The notes: generated by a model not told the origin, from the sequence alone. DNA of 23,688 nucleotides from JBBCJT01 sp037190665 (GCA_037190665.1 JBBCJT010000220.1:1-23688); one strand, 5' to 3'. Positions 14,163-22,831 are shown, counted from the stretch's first letter. Program-made: numbers and translations.

Positions 14163-15722
14163 TCAGTTCACCCGCACGAAACGGAGCGGGAAGAAATTGT
14201 CCGCCGGCTGCACGACCTCGACGTTGCTGCGCACCGCCCAGATGATTGTCTGCTGGTGCAGCGGCAGCACCGCAAAATCGTCCCGCAGCTTGGTCAGCGC
14301 CTCATGCACCAGCGCATTGCGCCTCGCCGGGTCCAGCTCCGTCGCGATCCGGTCGGTCAGCGCGTCGATCTGCGGGTTGGAGTAACCGCCGACATTCATC
14401 GTCCCGCGCGTCCCGCCGCGGGTGTTGAACAGGCCGTACAGCACGTTGTGGGCATCGTAGGTGGGCGGCGTCCAGCCGAGCAGGAAGAAGCTGGTCTCGT
14501 AGCGCGGCCCCAGCACCTGGCTGAAGAAACGCCCGCGCGTCTGCGCCGCGACCGTCACCCGCACGCCGATCCGCGCCAGCATCGCGGCGACCGCCGTGCA
14601 GATCGCCTCGTCGTTCACGTAGCGGTCGTTCGAACAGTCGAGCGTGACGCCGAAGCCGTTCGGGTAGCCTGCCTCCGCCAGCAGCGCGCGGGCGCGGGCG
14701 AGGTCGGGCGTCAGCCGCGTGTCCACGTCCTCCGCATAGCCGCGCACGCCCGGGGCGATCACCGTGCCGGTGATGCGCGACTGGCCGCGCATCACCCGCG
14801 CGTGCAGGGCGTCGACGTCGATGGCCAGGAACATCGCCTCGCGCACGCGGCGGTCCTGGAACGGGTTGCGGCCCTTCACGTCGGACTTGAGCAGTTCCGG
14901 CCGCTGCTGGTCGAAGCCCAGGAACATCGTGCGCAGCTCGGGGCGCTGGACGATCCGGATGTTGGGCGTCCGGCCCAGCCGCTCCACGTCCTGCGGCGGC
15001 ACCGTGTAGAGCATGTCGGTCTCGTTCGAGATCAGGGCGGCGACGCGGGTGGCGTCGTTGCCGATCACGTCGAAACGGACCTCCGTCAGGTTGTGGACCG
15101 GCTTGTCCCACCAGCCCGCGTTCGCCCGCAGCGTGGTGCGCCGGTCGGGTTCGCGGGAGGTGACCACGAAGGGGCCGGTGCCGTTGGCGTTGCGGGTGGC
15201 GAAGTTCTCCTCCCGCCTCGAGGCATCGGCGACGCGGCCGGCGTTGTTCGCCTCCGCCCAGCTCCGCGACATGATCGTCCAGGTGGACAGGTCGTCCAGC
15301 AGGATCGGGTTCGGCTCCGTCGTCTCGATCTCCACCACCAGCGGCTCCACCGCGCGGGCTTCCTTGATCGAGGCGACCTGCACGCTGAGCTGGGAGTTCC
15401 GCGCCCGCTCCAGCGAGAACACCACGTCGTCCGCGGTGAAGCTCTCGCCCCCCGCGAAGCGCACGTTGGGCCGCAGCCGGAAGCGCCAGACCGTGGGCGA
15501 GACCTGCTCCCACGCCTCGGCCAGCGCGGGCTCGATCTTCAGGTCGCGGTCGCGCCGGACCAGCGGCTCATAGACGTTGGCCGCGAACGAGAGCTGGAAG
15601 ATCTCCTGCCGCGCATAGGGGTCGAGCGAGGCGATGTCGCCATCGTTCGCCCAACGGAACTGGGCGGCCTGGGCTGACAGCCCGGCCACGAGCAGCACGG
15701 CAGCAGCAACAAACGTGCGCAT
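14163..15722 (-). CDS. ABC transporter substrate-binding protein, family 5
   Basis: This 519-residue periplasmic protein is of the SBP_bac_5 family, which serves peptide, nickel or opine ABC importers. ATG 15722 was chosen because it starts a Sec signal peptide (MRTFVAAAVLLVAGLSAQAA, 1-20). The family marks are LDPYARQE near the start, VYEPLVRRDRDLKIEPALAEAW, WRFRLRPNVRFAGGESFTADDVVFSLERA, NGTGPFVV, and the C-terminal NPQIDALTDRIATELDPARRNALVHEAL with LPLHQQTIIWAV. No permease or ATPase gene is beside it, so it is an orphan that must work with components encoded elsewhere. The 165-bp gap to the MarR gene holds nothing recognisable. Confidence 0.92.
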   Translation of the reverse strand: MRTFVAAAVLLVAGLSAQAAQFRWANDGDIASLDPYARQEIFQLSFAANVYEPLVRRDRDLKIEPALAEAWEQVSPTVWRFRLRPNVRFAGGESFTADDVVFSLERARNSQLSVQVASIKEARAVEPLVVEIETTEPNPILLDDLSTWTIMSRSWAEANNAGRVADASRREENFATRNANGTGPFVVTSREPDRRTTLRANAGWWDKPVHNLTEVRFDVIGNDATRVAALISNETDMLYTVPPQDVERLGRTPNIRIVQRPELRTMFLGFDQQRPELLKSDVKGRNPFQDRRVREAMFLAIDVDALHARVMRGQSRITGTVIAPGVRGYAEDVDTRLTPDLARARALLAEAGYPNGFGVTLDCSNDRYVNDEAICTAVAAMLARIGVRVTVAAQTRGRFFSQVLGPRYETSFFLLGWTPPTYDAHNVLYGLFNTRGGTRGTMNVGGYSNPQIDALTDRIATELDPARRNALVHEALTKLRDDFAVLPLHQQTIIWAVRSNVEVVQPADNFFPLRFVRVN

Positions 15723-15790
15723 CAAAGAATATTCCGGCAACGGTCCCACGCAAATGCTATGCGCGGTTGAACGGGTTGGCTACCGCATAC

Positions 15791-15806
15791 GTGACAGCGG
15801 CGTCAC
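15791..15806. promoter_or_regulatory. Inverted repeat upstream of the solute-binding protein gene
   Basis: GTGAC-6 bases-GTCAC lies about 70 bp upstream of the solute-binding protein ATG. It could be an operator, but no protein can be named and the arms are only 5 bp. Confidence 0.25.
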
Positions 15807-15838
15807 ACGGACTGCCGATCCCCACGCTGCGGCGCGGC

Positions 15839-15870
15839 AAAAGACAACGCCCGCGGCCGGGGCCGCGGGC
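15839..15870 (-). terminator. Rho-independent terminator of the F0 operon
   Basis: On the minus strand a perfect 10-bp stem (GCCCGCGGCC pairing with GGCCGCGGGC, 15849-15870) is followed by GTTGTCTTTT. It lies 33 bp after the atpF stop and before the next gene in the same direction. The run of T is interrupted but clear for DNA of this composition. Confidence 0.7.
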
Positions 15871-15902
15871 GCAAAAGTCTGCGGAAAGGCGAATCCGCGG
15901 CG

Positions 15903-16412
15903 TCAGGCGGCGCGCAGGGCCTGCGGGATGCCGGCGATGCCGCGGTCGATCAGGGCGGCCTGGCTGTCCGGCGTCGCGGTGCCGGAAATGACCTCGCGCG
16001 CGGCTGCGGCGGAAACATCGGCGGCCGCGGCGCGGACCTCGTCCAGCGCCGCCTTCTCTGCGGCCGCGATCCGCTCCATCGCCATCCTCTCGCGCCGCTC
16101 GGCGGTGACGCGGGCTTCGGCTTCCGCCGCGGCCGCGAGGCGCTTCGCCTCCTCGGCCGCGCCCTTCACCAGCGCCCCGGCCTCGGCCAGCGCCGCGGTG
16201 CGGCGGGCCTGGGCGTCGCGCAGCATCGCCTCGGCCTCGGTCCGCAGGCGGGACGCCTCGGCAAGGTCGCTGCGCACCTTCTCCGCCCGGCGGTCCATCG
16301 CACCGGTCAGCGCCTTCCAGCCGACCCGGCCGACCAGCAGGATGAAGATGACGAAGCTGACGCCGACCCAGAACTTCGGATCGAGGTAGAAGTGCTCGTA
16401 GTGGTGACCCAT
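15903..16412 (-). CDS. atpF: F0F1 ATP synthase subunit b
   Basis: This 169-residue protein is one of the two different b-type subunits that form the peripheral stalk of the F-type ATP synthase, holding the F1 head against the membrane ring. An N-terminal transmembrane helix (about 12-30, PKFWVGVSFVIFILLVGRV) is followed by a long charged coiled coil rich in Ala, Glu and Arg (about 36-145). ATG 16412 was chosen because it gives the expected short N-terminus (MGHHYEHFYLDP). It is the last gene of the F0 operon, 4 bp after the b' gene, and a terminator follows. Confidence 0.93.
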   Translation of the reverse strand: MGHHYEHFYLDPKFWVGVSFVIFILLVGRVGWKALTGAMDRRAEKVRSDLAEASRLRTEAEAMLRDAQARRTAALAEAGALVKGAAEEAKRLAAAAEAEARVTAERRERMAMERIAAAEKAALDEVRAAAADVSAAAAREVISGTATPDSQAALIDRGIAGIPQALRAA

Positions 16413-16416
16413 GGCG

Positions 16417-16992
16417 CTATGCGCTCCCTCGCGCTGCGAGCGCGGTGCCGACGGCACGCTCGACCGCGGACGGGTCGGGCGAGGCGCCGGTCAGGCGCGC
16501 CACCAGCGCCCCGGTGGTCTCGGTCGCCACCTGCCGCAACGCCCCCATCGCGGCGCGCTGGGCATCGGCGATCCGCATCTCGGCAGCGGCGAGCTGCTCG
16601 TTCAGCCGCGCGTTCACCGCCTCGGACTGCGCGGTGGTGGCAGCCTGGGCTTCCGCGGTCGCCTTCGCGATCGCGGCCTGCGCCTCCGTGCGCGCGAGGC
16701 GGGTCGCCTCGGTCAGCTCGGCCACCGCCGCATCGGCCGTGGCCTTCGCCTGCTGCGCGGCGGACAGGTCGTCGCTGATACGCTTCGCCCGCTGCTCCAG
16801 CACTTCCCCGACCTGGGGCAGCGCCCAGCGCGAAAGCACGAGATACAGCCCGCCGAAAATCACCAGCATCCAGACGACCTGGCTGATGGTGAGCGGGTTG
16901 CCGAAGGCGAGCTGCGGCATGCCCTTCTCGACCGTCTCGGCGGCGAGCGCCGGGACAGCGAGCGGCAGCGTCAGCAGGGCAAGGCGCGACAC
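16417..16992 (-). CDS. F0F1 ATP synthase subunit b'
   Basis: This 191-residue protein is the second b-type peripheral stalk subunit (b', often called atpG or atpF2), as found in alphaproteobacteria and phototrophs, where b and b' form a heterodimer. The N-terminus contains a hydrophobic leader-like stretch (SRLALLTLPLAVPALA). The membrane helix is near 36-55 (ISQVVWMLVIFGGLYLVLSRWALP), and a long Ala-, Glu- and Arg-rich coiled coil follows. The typical sequence GMPQL.FG...QVVW supports b' rather than b. It sits between atpE and atpF, with 16 bp and 4 bp gaps, clearly in one operon. Confidence 0.92.
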   Translation of the reverse strand: MSRLALLTLPLAVPALAAETVEKGMPQLAFGNPLTISQVVWMLVIFGGLYLVLSRWALPQVGEVLEQRAKRISDDLSAAQQAKATADAAVAELTEATRLARTEAQAAIAKATAEAQAATTAQSEAVNARLNEQLAAAEMRIADAQRAAMGALRQVATETTGALVARLTGASPDPSAVERAVGTALAARGSA

Positions 16993-17008
16993 GGGCGGGC
17001 CCGCCCGA

Positions 17009-17248
17009 TCAGGTGAACAGGATCAGGAACGCGATCAGCAGGGCGAACAGCGCCACCGCTTCGGTCAGCGCGAAGCCGAGAATGCCGATCGGGAACACCG
17101 TGTCGCGGGCCGACGGGTTGCGGGCCACGCTGTTGATCAGCGAGGAGAAGATGTTGCCGATACCGAGGCCGACGCCGAACAGCGCGATCACGGCAATGCC
17201 GGCGCCGAGCGCCTTGAAGGCACCGAGGTAGGCGGCGGGGTCGTTCAT
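17009..17248 (-). CDS. atpE: F0F1 ATP synthase subunit c
   Basis: This 79-residue protein is a two-helix hairpin that forms the proton-carrying ring. The first helix (about 13-36) has the glycine-rich GAGIAVIALFGVGLGIGNIF; the polar loop has ARNPSARD (43-50), with the conserved Arg-Asn-Pro; the second helix (about 53-77) carries the proton-binding Glu in GFALTEAVALFALLIAF. No Na+-specific Gln/Ser pattern is obvious, so it should be a proton ring. The start at 17248 is preceded by a long purine-rich tract that may boost translation. Confidence 0.96.
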   Translation of the reverse strand: MNDPAAYLGAFKALGAGIAVIALFGVGLGIGNIFSSLINSVARNPSARDTVFPIGILGFALTEAVALFALLIAFLILFT

Positions 17249-17270
17249 CTCGTCTCTCTCTTTCTCTGTC
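17249..17270 (-). promoter_or_regulatory. Purine-rich translation-enhancer-like leader of atpE
   Basis: On the minus strand the 22 bases before the atpE ATG are almost all purines (GACAGAGAAAGAGAGAGACG, then AG). This is very unlike the surrounding GC-rich DNA. Subunit c is needed in many more copies than its operon partners, and in E. coli the region before atpE enhances translation. The parallel is inference. Confidence 0.35.
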
Positions 17271-17309
17271 TAAGAGGGGAAGCGATTCAAGCGGATGGCG
17301 CGTCGCGGC

Positions 17310-18065
17310 TCAGTGCAGGTGGACCGCGTCGTGGAGGTAGATGCAGGCCAGCACGGCGAACACGTAGGCCTGCAGGAAGGCGACCAGCACCTCGAAGCCG
17401 ACGAGGGCGACGTTGATGGCGAGCGGGAAGGCCGCCCCGATCACGCCGACCACGCCGGCGCTGCCCAGCATCACGATGAAGGTGGCGAACACCTTCAGCA
17501 TCACGTGGCCGGCGACCATGTTGGCGAACAGACGGACCGACAGGCTGACCAGGCGCGAGAGGTAGGAGATCACCTCGATCGGCACGATCAGCGGCGCGAG
17601 CGCGACCGGCGCGCCCGGCGGGAAGAAGTAGGAGAAGAAGTGCATCCCGTGCCGCGCCAGCGCCACGCCGGTGGTGACGACGAACACGATCGCGGCGAGC
17701 GCGAAGGTGATGGCGATGTGGCTGGTGAAGGTGAAGGCGTAGGGCAGCAGCCCCAGCATGTTGCCGAACAGGATGAAGAAGAACAGCGTGAAGATGAACG
17801 GGAAGTAGCGGCGGCCCTCGTGGCCCACCTGCTGCTCCACCATCGACATCACGCCTTCATAGGAGATCTCGGCCAGCGCCTGCAGCCGCCCGGGCACCAC
17901 CGCGCGGGCGCGCGCGCCCATGACCAGCAGCAGAGTGACCAGCGCGCCGGCGATGACCATCCAGGCATTCGCCTGGGTGAAGCCCACCGCGGCTCCCACC
18001 GGGCCGAGCACGGTCGTGAGCTCGAACTGGCTCAGCGCGTCGATGCCGCCACCTTCTGCCGCCAC
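17310..18065 (-). CDS. atpB: F0F1 ATP synthase subunit a
   Basis: This 251-residue inner-membrane protein forms the two half channels for protons next to the c-ring. It has about five or six membrane helices. The key segment is LSRLVSLSVRLFANMVAGHVML (about 169-190), which includes the essential Arg in SLSVRLFANM. FIFTLFFFILFGNMLGLLPYAFTFTSHI is also typical, as is the C-terminal region LVGFEVLVAFLQAYVFAVLACIYLHDAVHLH. GTG 18065 is the start, 22 bp after the atpI stop. No ATG gives a better N-terminus. Confidence 0.95.
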   Translation of the reverse strand: MAAEGGGIDALSQFELTTVLGPVGAAVGFTQANAWMVIAGALVTLLLVMGARARAVVPGRLQALAEISYEGVMSMVEQQVGHEGRRYFPFIFTLFFFILFGNMLGLLPYAFTFTSHIAITFALAAIVFVVTTGVALARHGMHFFSYFFPPGAPVALAPLIVPIEVISYLSRLVSLSVRLFANMVAGHVMLKVFATFIVMLGSAGVVGVIGAAFPLAINVALVGFEVLVAFLQAYVFAVLACIYLHDAVHLH

Positions 18066-18087
18066 GTGTCCCGGTCCTTCTCGTTCG

Positions 18088-18390
18088 TTACCTGCCGGCA
18101 GGCGCCCTGAACAGCCGATAGACGTTCAGGATACCCGCAGCGCCCCCCGCCATGACGAAGAGGATGAGCAGCCATGGCGCCGTCCCGAGCCACCGGTCGA
18201 GCCCCCAGCCGATCGCCAGTCCCACGGCCAGCGCGGAAACGAGTTCCACGCCGACCCGGAGGCCGATCCCCCAGGTACCCGACATGCCGCCCGCGGACCG
18301 TGGCGGCGGGTTGTCGAGTCCCTGCCGCGCGCGGGCCGCTGCGATGCGCTCCTCCAGGGAACCCTCGCCGCTGCCCCGATCCTCAGCCAT
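18088..18390 (-). CDS. atpI: AtpI/AtpZ-type ATP synthase accessory protein
   Basis: This 100-residue protein has two membrane helices (about 43-63, GLRVGVELVSALAVGLAIGWGL, and 70-92, APWLLILFVMAGGAAGILNVYRLF) after a charged N-terminus. The family pattern GVELVSALAVGLAIGWGLDRWLGT is clear. AtpI proteins help assemble the c-ring and may handle Mg2+. ATG 18390 has GGAG upstream and was preferred to 18405. It is the first gene of the F0 operon. Confidence 0.88.
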   Translation of the reverse strand: MAEDRGSGEGSLEERIAAARARQGLDNPPPRSAGGMSGTWGIGLRVGVELVSALAVGLAIGWGLDRWLGTAPWLLILFVMAGGAAGILNVYRLFRAPAGR

Positions 18391-18430
18391 GTCAGCACTC
18401 CGCAAGTCGCCTTGCCGGAAGGCGCGGGCT

Positions 18431-18458
18431 GACTAGCTACGGGGGTGTTCCAAGTCAA
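18431..18458 (-). promoter_or_regulatory. Candidate promoter of the F0 operon
   Basis: Reading the minus strand, TTGACT (18458-18453) is followed after a short spacer by GCTAGTC (18437-18431). This fits the alphaproteobacterial housekeeping pattern TTGaCgS-N10-14-GCTANAWC, as described in Caulobacter, in its first half and in GCTA. It ends 41 bp upstream of the atpI start and is the only such match I saw in the 166-bp gap. Confidence 0.45.
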
Positions 18459-18525
18459 GGAGCCGCGAGGTCATTTCGCCACTCCGGACAGCCGCCGCCG
18501 CGCATGGCCCGGCTGCGCCCCGCGC

Positions 18526-18548
18526 CCGGCGCCCGAAACGGGCGCCGG
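18526..18548 (-). terminator. Hairpin just after smc
   Basis: CCGGCGCCCG and CGGGCGCCGG form a perfect 10-bp stem with an AAA loop, 9 bp past the smc stop. No T-run follows on the minus strand, so it may be a pause or RNA-stability element or a Rho-assisted end rather than a classical terminator. Confidence 0.45.
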
Positions 18549-18556
18549 ACGGCCGG

Positions 18557-21500
18557 TCATTCCGCCGCCACCATCGCCGGCGCGTTGTTGTTGGCAAGCC
18601 TCTCCGCCATGCCCAGATCGACCGAGAGCAGCCGCGAGACGCCGCGTTCCTGCATCGTCACGCCGTACAGCCGGTCCATCCGCGCCATCGTCATCGGATG
18701 ATGGGTGACGACCATGAAGCGCGTGCCGGTGTCGCGCGCCATGTCGTCCAGCAGCAGGCAGAACCGTTCCACGTTGGCGTCGTCGAGCGGGGCGTCCACC
18801 TCGTCCAGCACGCAGATCGGCGACGGGTTGGCGCGGAACACGGCGAAGATCAGCGACAGTGCCGTCAGCGCCTGCTCGCCGCCCGACAGCAGCCCCAGCG
18901 AGGCGAGCTTCTTCCCGGGCGGCTGGGCGAAGATCTCCAGCCCCGCCTCCAGCGGGTCGTCGCTGCCCACCAGCGCCAGATGCGCCTTGCCGCCGCCGAA
19001 CATCCGGGTGAACAGGTCCTGGAAGGCGCGGTCCACCTCGGTGAAGACGGCCCCCAGCCGCTCCCTGCCCTCCCGGTTCAGATGCCCGATCGAGCCGCGC
19101 AGCTTGGCGATGGCGGTGGTCAACTCCTCCCGCTCCACGCCGATGCCGGTGATGCGGGCGGCGACCTCCTCGGCCTCCTGCTCGGCGCGGAGGTTGACCG
19201 GCCCCATCTCCTCCCGCTCGCGCTGCAGCCGGTCGAGCTTGCGGCGGGCCTTCTCCTCCGATTCGGGGGAGATGTCGGCGGGCGGGTCCGGCATGGACGG
19301 GTTCACGCCCAGCCGCTCCAGGATGCGCTCGGCCACCGTGCCCCAGGCGTGATCGGCCTGGGTGACCTCGCCCTCCATCCGCACCAGCGATTCGCGGGCG
19401 GCGGCGAGCGTGGCTTCGGCGGTGCGCGCGGCGCGGTCGGCGGTGCGCTGGCCGTCCTCGGCGGTCGCGAGGTCGGCCGCGGCGAGGCGGTGGGCCTGCT
19501 CCGCCGCCTCCAGCAGATCGACGCTTTCGCGCAGCCGCGTCGCCACTTCGGCGGGTGCCGCGGCCAGCGCCTCGTGCTCGGCGAGCGCCGCGTCGCGGCG
19601 GGCGGTCAGGTCGGCGGTGCGCGCGGCAGCATCGCCGGCGCGGCCGCTCCAGCTCTCCCGCTCGCGGGCGATGGCGGCGCGGCGGGTGGCGCGAGCGGCC
19701 GATTCGCGTTGCAGCGCGGCGTGCTCGGCGCGCGCGGTGCCCTCGGTGGCGCGGATCGTGGCGAGCGCGGCGCGGGCCGCCTCCACCGCCGCGCGGGCGG
19801 CGGACAGGTCGGGCAGGCCGGCATGGGCGGCACGCACCTCCGCGAGCCGCGCCTCGGCCTCCTGCCGCTCGGTCACGGCGCGGGCCAGCGTCTCCTCGAT
19901 GCCGGCCATCCGGGCCGAGGCGGCGGTGGCCTGCGCGCGCAGGCTCGCCTCGGCGGCGCGGGCGCGTTCCAGCGCCTGCTCGGCGGTGCGGCGGTTGCCG
20001 CGCGCCTGCTGTTCGGCGGCGGCGGCGCGGGCTTCCTCGGCGGCGGCCTGTTCGCGGGCGGCCTTGGCGTCGCGGGCGGCATGCTCGGCTTCCGCCAGCC
20101 GGGCGCGCGCCTCGGCGAGGCGGTTGCGCTGGGTCAGCCGGACCGCCGCTGCCGTCGGCGTACCGGCGCGCATGGTGAATCCGTCCCAACGCCACAGTGC
20201 GCCCTCGCGGGAGACCAGCGCCTGCCCGGGCAGCAGGTGGCGTTGCAGCGCCTCCCCGGCGGCGTCGCTCTCCACCAGCCCGACCTGCGACAGGGCGCGC
20301 CCCAGCACGCCGGGGCCGCGCACGAGGCTGGACAGCGCCGTCGCGTTCATCCCGTCCGCGGCCGGCAGCGCCGGCGCGGGGTCGAGCGGCGGCAGCAGGC
20401 GCCAGTGGCGCGGGGCGGCGATGTCGGCAGCGCTTTCCAGTTCCTCGCCCAGTGCGGCGCCGATCGCGGCTTCGAGGCCGGAGGGCACCTCCACCGCATC
20501 GACCAGCGGCGGCCAGAGATCGCCGTCCTTGACGGCCAGCACCTCGGCCAGCGCCTGCACCTCGGCGGCGAGCTTGGCGCGGGCCGCCTCGGCCTCGGCG
20601 GCGCGGCTGCGCGACTCGGCGCTCGCGGCCTGCGCGGCGGTGCGGGCGCGTTCCGCGTCCTCCAGCGCCGTGCGGGCGGTGGCGAGGGCCTGTTCCGCGT
20701 TGGTGCGTTCCGTCGTCGTCGCATCCAGCCGCGCGGCATCGACGAGCTGCGCCTCGATCTGCGCACGGTCGGCCTCGACCTTGGCGCAGCTTTCGGCGGC
20801 GCGACGGGCGCGCTGCTCGGCCTGGCGGAGCTGCTCGGCCAGCGCGTTGGCGCGCGCGGCGAGTTCGGCGGCTGCCTCGGTGGCGCGCTGCGACTCGGCC
20901 TCGGCCAGCCGCGCCGCCTCCCCCGCCTCTGCGAGCGCGGCCTGTGCGGCGTCCAGCTTCGCGGGCGCGTCCTGTTCCTGCGCGGCGAGGCCGGAATCCT
21001 CCTCGGCCAGCCGGCGTTCGGCGGCCTCGGCGTCGCGCAGCAGGGCGGCGGCATGTTCGATATCGCGCGCGTGCTGCGTCAGCGCCTGCTCGGCCTGGGC
21101 GAGCGCGGTGCGCGCGCGGCGCTCCTCCTCCGCCAGCGCCTCGCGGGCGAGGCGGGCGCGTTCCAGCGCGGTGCGGGCATCGCCCTCCCGCGTGCGCAGC
21201 GGCGGCAGCACCGCCGCCGCCTCGGTGGAGGCGGTCGCGGCGGCGGTCGTGAGTTCGGCGGCGCGGGCGGCGTTGTCGCGCGCGACGGCGAGGTTCTCCC
21301 GCGCGGTCTGCCGCTGCACCTCCACCCGGGCGCGCTGGAGCGCCAGCAGCTCCGCCTCCGCGTCGCGGATATGGCCGGACAGGTTGCGGTAGCGGCTGGC
21401 CTGCCGCGCCTGCTTCTTGAGGTTGGCGAGCTGCGCCTCGAGCTGGCCGACCAGATCGTCGGAGCGGGCGAGGTTCGCCTCGGCCGCCTTCAGCTTCAGC

Positions 21501-22048
21501 TCCGCCTCGTGCCGGCGGGCGCGCAGGCCGGTGATCCCGGCCGCTTCCTCCAGGATCTGCCGCCGTTCCTCGGGCTTCGCACCCACCAGCCCGGCGACCC
21601 TGCCCTGGCTGACCATGGAGGACGAGCGCGCCCCGGTGGCGAGGTCGGCGAACAGGGTCTGCACGTCGCGCTGGCGTACCTCACGCCCGTTGACGCGATA
21701 GGCGGAGCCCACGCCGCGTTCGATGCGGCGGCTGACCTCCAGCTCCGGCTCGGCGTGGAAGGGGACCGGGGCGGCGCCCTCGGTCTCCTCCAGCGTCAGC
21801 GTCACCTCGGCGAGGTTGCGCGAGGCGCGGTGCGCGGTGCCGGCGAAGATCACGTCGTCCATCTCGCCGCCGCGCAGGCTCTTGGCGGAGGACTCGCCCA
21901 TCGCCCAGCGCAGCGCCTCCACGACGTTGGACTTGCCGCAGCCGTTGGGGCCGACGATGCCGGTCAGCCCGGGCAGGATCTCCACCGAGATCGGCTCGGC
22001 GAAGGATTTGAACCCGGCGATGCGCAGGCGGGAGAAGCGGACAGGCAA
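18557..22048 (-). CDS. smc: Chromosome segregation protein SMC
   Basis: This 1163-residue protein is the ATPase subunit of the bacterial condensin, which loops and compacts DNA and helps separate sister chromosomes, working with ScpA and ScpB. The N-terminal head has FKSFAEP and the Walker A motif GPNGCGKS (33-40). Long coiled coils (about 165-500 and 660-1000) are very rich in Ala, Arg and Glu. They flank a hinge (about 505-655) that includes LVSREGALWRWDGF. The C-terminal head has the signature LLSGGEQALTALSL (near 1050), Walker B (ICVLDEVDAPLDDANVERF) and the D-loop. Length is normal. ATG 22048 is followed by the typical RFSRLRIAGFKSF. It lies 16 bp after a DsbA-like gene and may be cotranscribed with it, as in other alphaproteobacteria. 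Confidence 0.97.
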   Translation of the reverse strand: MPVRFSRLRIAGFKSFAEPISVEILPGLTGIVGPNGCGKSNVVEALRWAMGESSAKSLRGGEMDDVIFAGTAHRASRNLAEVTLTLEETEGAAPVPFHAEPELEVSRRIERGVGSAYRVNGREVRQRDVQTLFADLATGARSSSMVSQGRVAGLVGAKPEERRQILEEAAGITGLRARRHEAELKLKAAEANLARSDDLVGQLEAQLANLKKQARQASRYRNLSGHIRDAEAELLALQRARVEVQRQTARENLAVARDNAARAAELTTAAATASTEAAAVLPPLRTREGDARTALERARLAREALAEEERRARTALAQAEQALTQHARDIEHAAALLRDAEAAERRLAEEDSGLAAQEQDAPAKLDAAQAALAEAGEAARLAEAESQRATEAAAELAARANALAEQLRQAEQRARRAAESCAKVEADRAQIEAQLVDAARLDATTTERTNAEQALATARTALEDAERARTAAQAASAESRSRAAEAEAARAKLAAEVQALAEVLAVKDGDLWPPLVDAVEVPSGLEAAIGAALGEELESAADIAAPRHWRLLPPLDPAPALPAADGMNATALSSLVRGPGVLGRALSQVGLVESDAAGEALQRHLLPGQALVSREGALWRWDGFTMRAGTPTAAAVRLTQRNRLAEARARLAEAEHAARDAKAAREQAAAEEARAAAAEQQARGNRRTAEQALERARAAEASLRAQATAASARMAGIEETLARAVTERQEAEARLAEVRAAHAGLPDLSAARAAVEAARAALATIRATEGTARAEHAALQRESAARATRRAAIARERESWSGRAGDAAARTADLTARRDAALAEHEALAAAPAEVATRLRESVDLLEAAEQAHRLAAADLATAEDGQRTADRAARTAEATLAAARESLVRMEGEVTQADHAWGTVAERILERLGVNPSMPDPPADISPESEEKARRKLDRLQREREEMGPVNLRAEQEAEEVAARITGIGVEREELTTAIAKLRGSIGHLNREGRERLGAVFTEVDRAFQDLFTRMFGGGKAHLALVGSDDPLEAGLEIFAQPPGKKLASLGLLSGGEQALTALSLIFAVFRANPSPICVLDEVDAPLDDANVERFCLLLDDMARDTGTRFMVVTHHPMTMARMDRLYGVTMQERGVSRLLSVDLGMAERLANNNAPAMVAAE

Positions 22049-22064
22049 GGGCGGTCCCCTCGGA

Positions 22065-22667
22065 TCAGCTCGGGGTGGCGGCGTTGACCAGTTCGGCGAA
22101 GCGGTCGAAGCCGATCGCGCCGGCGGTGGTCTTGCCGCCGATCACGAAGCTCGGGGTGGAGGTGACGTTGTGCGCCTTCTCGGCCGCGAGCTGGCGTTCC
22201 AGGATGCCGCGGGCGAACGCCTCGTCGGCCCAGGCCTCGTCGAAGGCCGTGCGCGACAGGCCGGCGAGCGAGGCGAGCTTGGCCAGCTCCTCCTTCGGGT
22301 CGGCGCGGCGGTTGAAGGCCCAGCGGTCCTGCGTGGACAGCAGCGTGCCGACGAAAGGCTCGTAGCGTTCGGCCGGCAGGGCGCGCGCGACCATGGCGGC
22401 GCGGAGCGCGAGCTGGTCGAGCGGGAAGTCGATGAACTGGATGCGCACCTTGCCGGTCTCCACCAGCTCCGACTTCACCTTCGGCATCGTCTCCCGATGG
22501 AAGGCGGCGCAGTGCGAGCAGGTGAGCGAGAACAGCTCGATCACCTGGACCTTCGCATCCTCCTTGCCGATGAAGCGATCGGCCAGGCGCGGGTCGGCCG
22601 GAGCCTGGGCGCGCGCCACGACGGGCAGCGCCGCAACAACTAGTAGGGAACGGCGAGAAAGACGCAT
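22065..22667 (-). CDS. DsbA-family thiol:disulfide oxidoreductase
   Basis: This 200-residue exported protein has a thioredoxin fold of the DsbA type. The signal peptide is 1-21 (MRLSRRSLLVVAALPVVARA) and includes a twin arginine, so it may use the Tat path. The active site is Cys50-Ser-His-Cys53 in FSLTCSHCAAF. The cis-proline loop appears as TSTPSFVIGG. The CSHC form differs from the CPHC of E. coli DsbA, and helix-insert residues such as WAFNRRADPKEEL are as in alphaproteobacterial DsbA-like proteins. It may oxidise or isomerise periplasmic thiols. ATG 22667 was chosen because it begins the signal peptide; longer starts add no relevant sequence. Confidence 0.9.
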   Translation of the reverse strand: MRLSRRSLLVVAALPVVARAQAPADPRLADRFIGKEDAKVQVIELFSLTCSHCAAFHRETMPKVKSELVETGKVRIQFIDFPLDQLALRAAMVARALPAERYEPFVGTLLSTQDRWAFNRRADPKEELAKLASLAGLSRTAFDEAWADEAFARGILERQLAAEKAHNVTSTPSFVIGGKTTAGAIGFDRFAELVNAATPS

Positions 22668-22831
22668 CGGAACCTCTATATCTTGTGGCCAGCGTATCGC
22701 TTCGGCCATACCGGAGTCGAGTCTGCCATGGAGCGGGCGCGTCGTGCCGGTCACGGGCGTGTGTGGGGCGGGCGCAGGACGCTGGCATGCAGGCCTCCCT
22801 GCCTCTTACACACAAGCGTCAGGAGGCCGGC

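Noticed and set aside
14130..15677. A 515-residue open frame on the plus strand opposite the solute-binding protein gene
   Set aside because: It is low-complexity His- and Arg-rich translation, and the minus strand encodes a full solute-binding protein with signal peptide.
18698..22087. A 1129-residue open frame on the plus strand opposite smc
   Set aside because: It is a by-product of the GC-rich, Ala/Arg/Glu-rich codon use of the smc coiled coils. Its translation is low-complexity Arg, Gly and Ala and matches no family, whereas the minus strand gives a complete SMC.
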